Of a stretch of 64,000 nucleotides of DNA, positions 61,954-64,000 are shown piece by piece (the stretch's first letter is position 1; the number at the start of each line of letters is the position of its first letter). The notes under the pieces were generated by a model. The model had not been told where the DNA came from and ran no database searches. It saw only the letters and a list, made by a program, of their open reading frames with translations. Made by a program: the position numbers and the translations under genes. The DNA comes from Sphingopyxis lindanitolerans (GTDB lineage: Bacteria > Pseudomonadota > Alphaproteobacteria > Sphingomonadales > Sphingomonadaceae): the NCBI RefSeq assembly GCF_002993885.1, contig NZ_CM009578.1, positions 1,835,751-1,899,750 on the forward strand, written 5' to 3'.

Positions 61954-64000
61954 TTAGAAGTTGAACCGGATCCCGGCCGCGTAGCGGGCATAGCCCGGCG
62001 ACACGAAGGTCACATTATTGTTGCTTCGCATATGCGCGCGCCGTCCCTGCCCGGTGAGGTTGATCCCCTCGACAAAAGCGGTGAAGCCGGGGATGAACTC
62101 ATAGCTCGCGCTGGCGTCGACCTGCCAATAATCCTCGACATAGGTCGGGTTCGGCCCGGTGGACTGAAGGAACTGGTCGCGCCAGTTCCAGGCGACGCGC
62201 GCCTGCAACCCATTTTTGTCGTAATAGGCGACGGCGTTGGCGCTGTCGCTGAGCCCGGTCAGCGCGAATTGCGGCACCGACGCCGGTTGCGTGTTGTCGT
62301 AGACTGCGTCGCCGTTGACGATCGTATAGTTCAGGATGACGCCGAAGCCGGTATCCCAGAAGCTGTGCTGGATCGCAAATTCCCATCCGTTGAGCGACGC
62401 GGTCTGGTCGCTGTTGATCGGCTGGGTGATCTGGAAATTGAGCAGAGGGTCGCCGGGCGCGCTGTTGATGACGCCGACATAGGTGCCCGGACCGCCGCCG
62501 GTGATCGTCACGGTGTCGGGGTAATGTTCGAAGATATATTGGCGGATCTGCGACACCGTCGCGCCCTGCCCGACTGCGGCGATCGCCGCATTCCAGCGCG
62601 GCCCGTTGACCGGCGTGGTCAGCCCGAAAGCCGGGGTATCGACGCGGGTGGTCGAGATGAAGTTGCTGACGTCCTTGTGGAACCAGCCGACCGACACATA
62701 GCTGCCGGGTGCATAATAATATTCGGCCGACAGGTCGATATTCTTCGACTTATAGGGGACCAGCCCCGGATTGCCCTGCGCGCCGGTGCCGCCGCCGACG
62801 CGGAACAACGTGTCGAGCGTGCGCCCGCCCTGCATATTGGCATAGTCGGCGCGGGTGATGGTGTGGCTGTATGACGCGCGCAGCTTGAGGTCCTCGAGCG
62901 GCGAGACGTCGAAGTCGAACGCCGGCAGCCAATTCTCGTACGATCCCTTGAAGCGCGTGAAATCGCTGTCGCCCGACAGGACGATGTTGAATTCATTCTC
63001 GCCCACCCACCGCGTGTCGACGGGCACCGGCACCAGCGCCGCCGACGAAATGTCGGTCGACTCATAGCGGACCCCGGCGACGAAATGCGCGGGATTGCCC
63101 AGGACGTCGAACTGGGTCGCGACCTGGAGATAGGGCGCCAACGTCTTTTCGGTGATGCGCCGGTCGGTGTTATAGGCCGCGATGCAGGTGCCGGGAATTG
63201 CTTGCGCGCCGGTCAGCGGATGGCTGCAGGTGCCGTAGAGGCCTTCGATCAGATCGGCCATCCGCTCGAAATCGAATGTGTAGAAGCTCTGGATCATTCC
63301 CGGCTGCGCGAGCCCCGGGAATTTGTCAGGGATGGTCTCGAGCGTGAAAATGTCGTCGGGAATGTCCGACGCCGGCCCCGCGCCGCCCCAGGTATCGTTC
63401 TGGATCGTGCCGAAGGCGGACCGCACATTGTTTTCGACATAGGAGACGCCGAAATCGATGCTGTCGAGGAAGCCGCCCTCATGATCATAGCGGCCGTGCA
63501 ACTGCACCTGGTTGATCTCGTCGCGGAAATAGGCGGCGCGGAACGCATTGCCCGTCGGCTGGATCAGCGCCGCGTTCAGCGGATCGATCCCCGGATACAT
63601 TTCGTAGGACAGCACCGGCATGTCGTTCTCGAAATTCACCATCTGGTTCTGGATGCCAAAGATCGCGTTGCCGACCGACATGCTCGACCCGAACCGGTTA
63701 ACCGGCTTCACCGTCGCGGTCGAATGATGCGCGTCGAGGTCGATCGTCACGCCGTTGTCGCCCTGCCAGGTCAGGTTGAAACCCAGCGACCGGTTGTCGG
63801 CGCGGTTGTCGGAGAGCGCGCCGCTGTAGGACAGATCCTTGCCGCTGTTCAGCGTCGTTTCGCTCGGCGGCGCGTTCGGCGCCGCAAAATGTTCGGAATA
63901 GAAGATCGGCCCGGCGACTGGACCGTCGGTCCACGCGCTCGTCGTGTCTTCGTGGTTGAACCAGATGCCGACATTGCTGTTCCGCGTCTGCACCGTGTTA
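61954..64000 (-). CDS. TonB-dependent receptor, partial (N-terminus outside window)
   Basis: About 680 residues of the beta barrel are present; plug and TonB box lie beyond the right edge. Typical barrel strands with aromatic girdles recur (YSEHFAAPNAPPSETTLNSG, SLGFNLTWQGDNGVTIDLDA, NIDLSAEYYYAPGSYVSVGW), and the last residue is Phe (YARYAAGIRFNF), the outer-membrane sorting signal. ASYSHTITRADYANMQGGRT is the receptor block found in sphingomonad sugar-uptake TonB receptors. It heads the locus and presumably imports the glycan cut by the GH3 enzyme. Confidence 0.9.
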   Translation of the reverse strand, partial: NTVQTRNSNVGIWFNHEDTTSAWTDGPVAGPIFYSEHFAAPNAPPSETTLNSGKDLSYSGALSDNRADNRSLGFNLTWQGDNGVTIDLDAHHSTATVKPVNRFGSSMSVGNAIFGIQNQMVNFENDMPVLSYEMYPGIDPLNAALIQPTGNAFRAAYFRDEINQVQLHGRYDHEGGFLDSIDFGVSYVENNVRSAFGTIQNDTWGGAGPASDIPDDIFTLETIPDKFPGLAQPGMIQSFYTFDFERMADLIEGLYGTCSHPLTGAQAIPGTCIAAYNTDRRITEKTLAPYLQVATQFDVLGNPAHFVAGVRYESTDISSAALVPVPVDTRWVGENEFNIVLSGDSDFTRFKGSYENWLPAFDFDVSPLEDLKLRASYSHTITRADYANMQGGRTLDTLFRVGGGTGAQGNPGLVPYKSKNIDLSAEYYYAPGSYVSVGWFHKDVSNFISTTRVDTPAFGLTTPVNGPRWNAAIAAVGQGATVSQIRQYIFEHYPDTVTITGGGPGTYVGVINSAPGDPLLNFQITQPINSDQTASLNGWEFAIQHSFWDTGFGVILNYTIVNGDAVYDNTQPASVPQFALTGLSDSANAVAYYDKNGLQARVAWNWRDQFLQSTGPNPTYVEDYWQVDASASYEFIPGFTAFVEGINLTGQGRRAHMRSNNNVTFVSPGYARYAAGIRFNF

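Noticed and set aside
1..64000. tRNA, rRNA, CRISPR, prophage or complete insertion sequences
   Set aside because: No cloverleaf T-arm sequences, no regularly spaced repeats and no integrase or transposase genes were seen.

Overview
The window is GC-rich, densely packed bacterial chromosome from an alphaproteobacterium, most likely a sphingomonad (Sphingomonadaceae; Sphingopyxis-like by gene content, species not claimed). Pointers are the TonB receptor/SapC/cupin/tryptophan-halogenase cassette, a DUF4167 protein, the giant NAD-glutamate dehydrogenase, a ribbon-helix-helix RHH_4 protein, a GTTC-N7-GTTC SOS box and many REP-like palindromes between genes. I see no tRNA, rRNA, CRISPR array, prophage or complete insertion sequence.

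Layout. 0-5.4 kb: CBS protein (cut by the left edge), a 272-bp terminal-inverted-repeat element, a YciA-type thioesterase, two tandem DUF4139 secreted proteins and DUF4167. 5.5-9 kb: prmC, prfA, hisS. 9-18 kb: M61 peptidase, ppa, an MscS channel coupled to metC, chrA with a structured leader, sseA, a proline-rich membrane protein, queF. 18.5-25 kb: hotdog thioesterase, cytochrome P450, M1 aminopeptidase, YjgR-type ATPase. 25-31 kb: VOC protein under a LexA-type box, then envelope quality control on the minus strand (hflK-hflC-degP) and mrp with a CoA-binding protein. 31-37.4 kb: solo molybdenum hydroxylase large subunit overlapping hemH, a DUF1963 protein, phaB and an RHH protein. 37.4-45 kb: second copy of the 272-bp element, an ATP-grasp protein, the 1571-aa glutamate dehydrogenase and a PAS-like protein.

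45.3-51.7 kb is a complete Csu-like (archaic, spore-coat-U type) chaperone-usher pilus locus: two pilin-like subunits, chaperone, usher and a two-domain tip candidate, plus one more small subunit-like gene on the opposite strand. 51.8-64 kb is a minus-strand carbohydrate-utilisation locus: TonB receptor (cut by the right edge), SapC, cupin-like (JmjC) protein, flavin-dependent halogenase, LacI regulator, sugar permease, exported GH3 glucosidase and a FucP-like permease, ending with an OsmC protein. Two similar LacI-type palindromes lie in front of the SapC operon and in front of the GH3 gene, so one local repressor probably controls both.

The most unusual signals are non-coding or hybrid: the two-copy inverted-repeat element whose arms differ between copies but stay self-complementary; a DUF4139 protein with a polyproline stretch and a TonB-box/plug-like segment in its middle; a terminator-like hairpin that contains the ribosome binding site of the next gene; a TTGAC-N6-GTCAA palindrome shared by a thioesterase and phaB; the SOS box on a VOC gene; and candidate structured RNAs before chrA and sseA.
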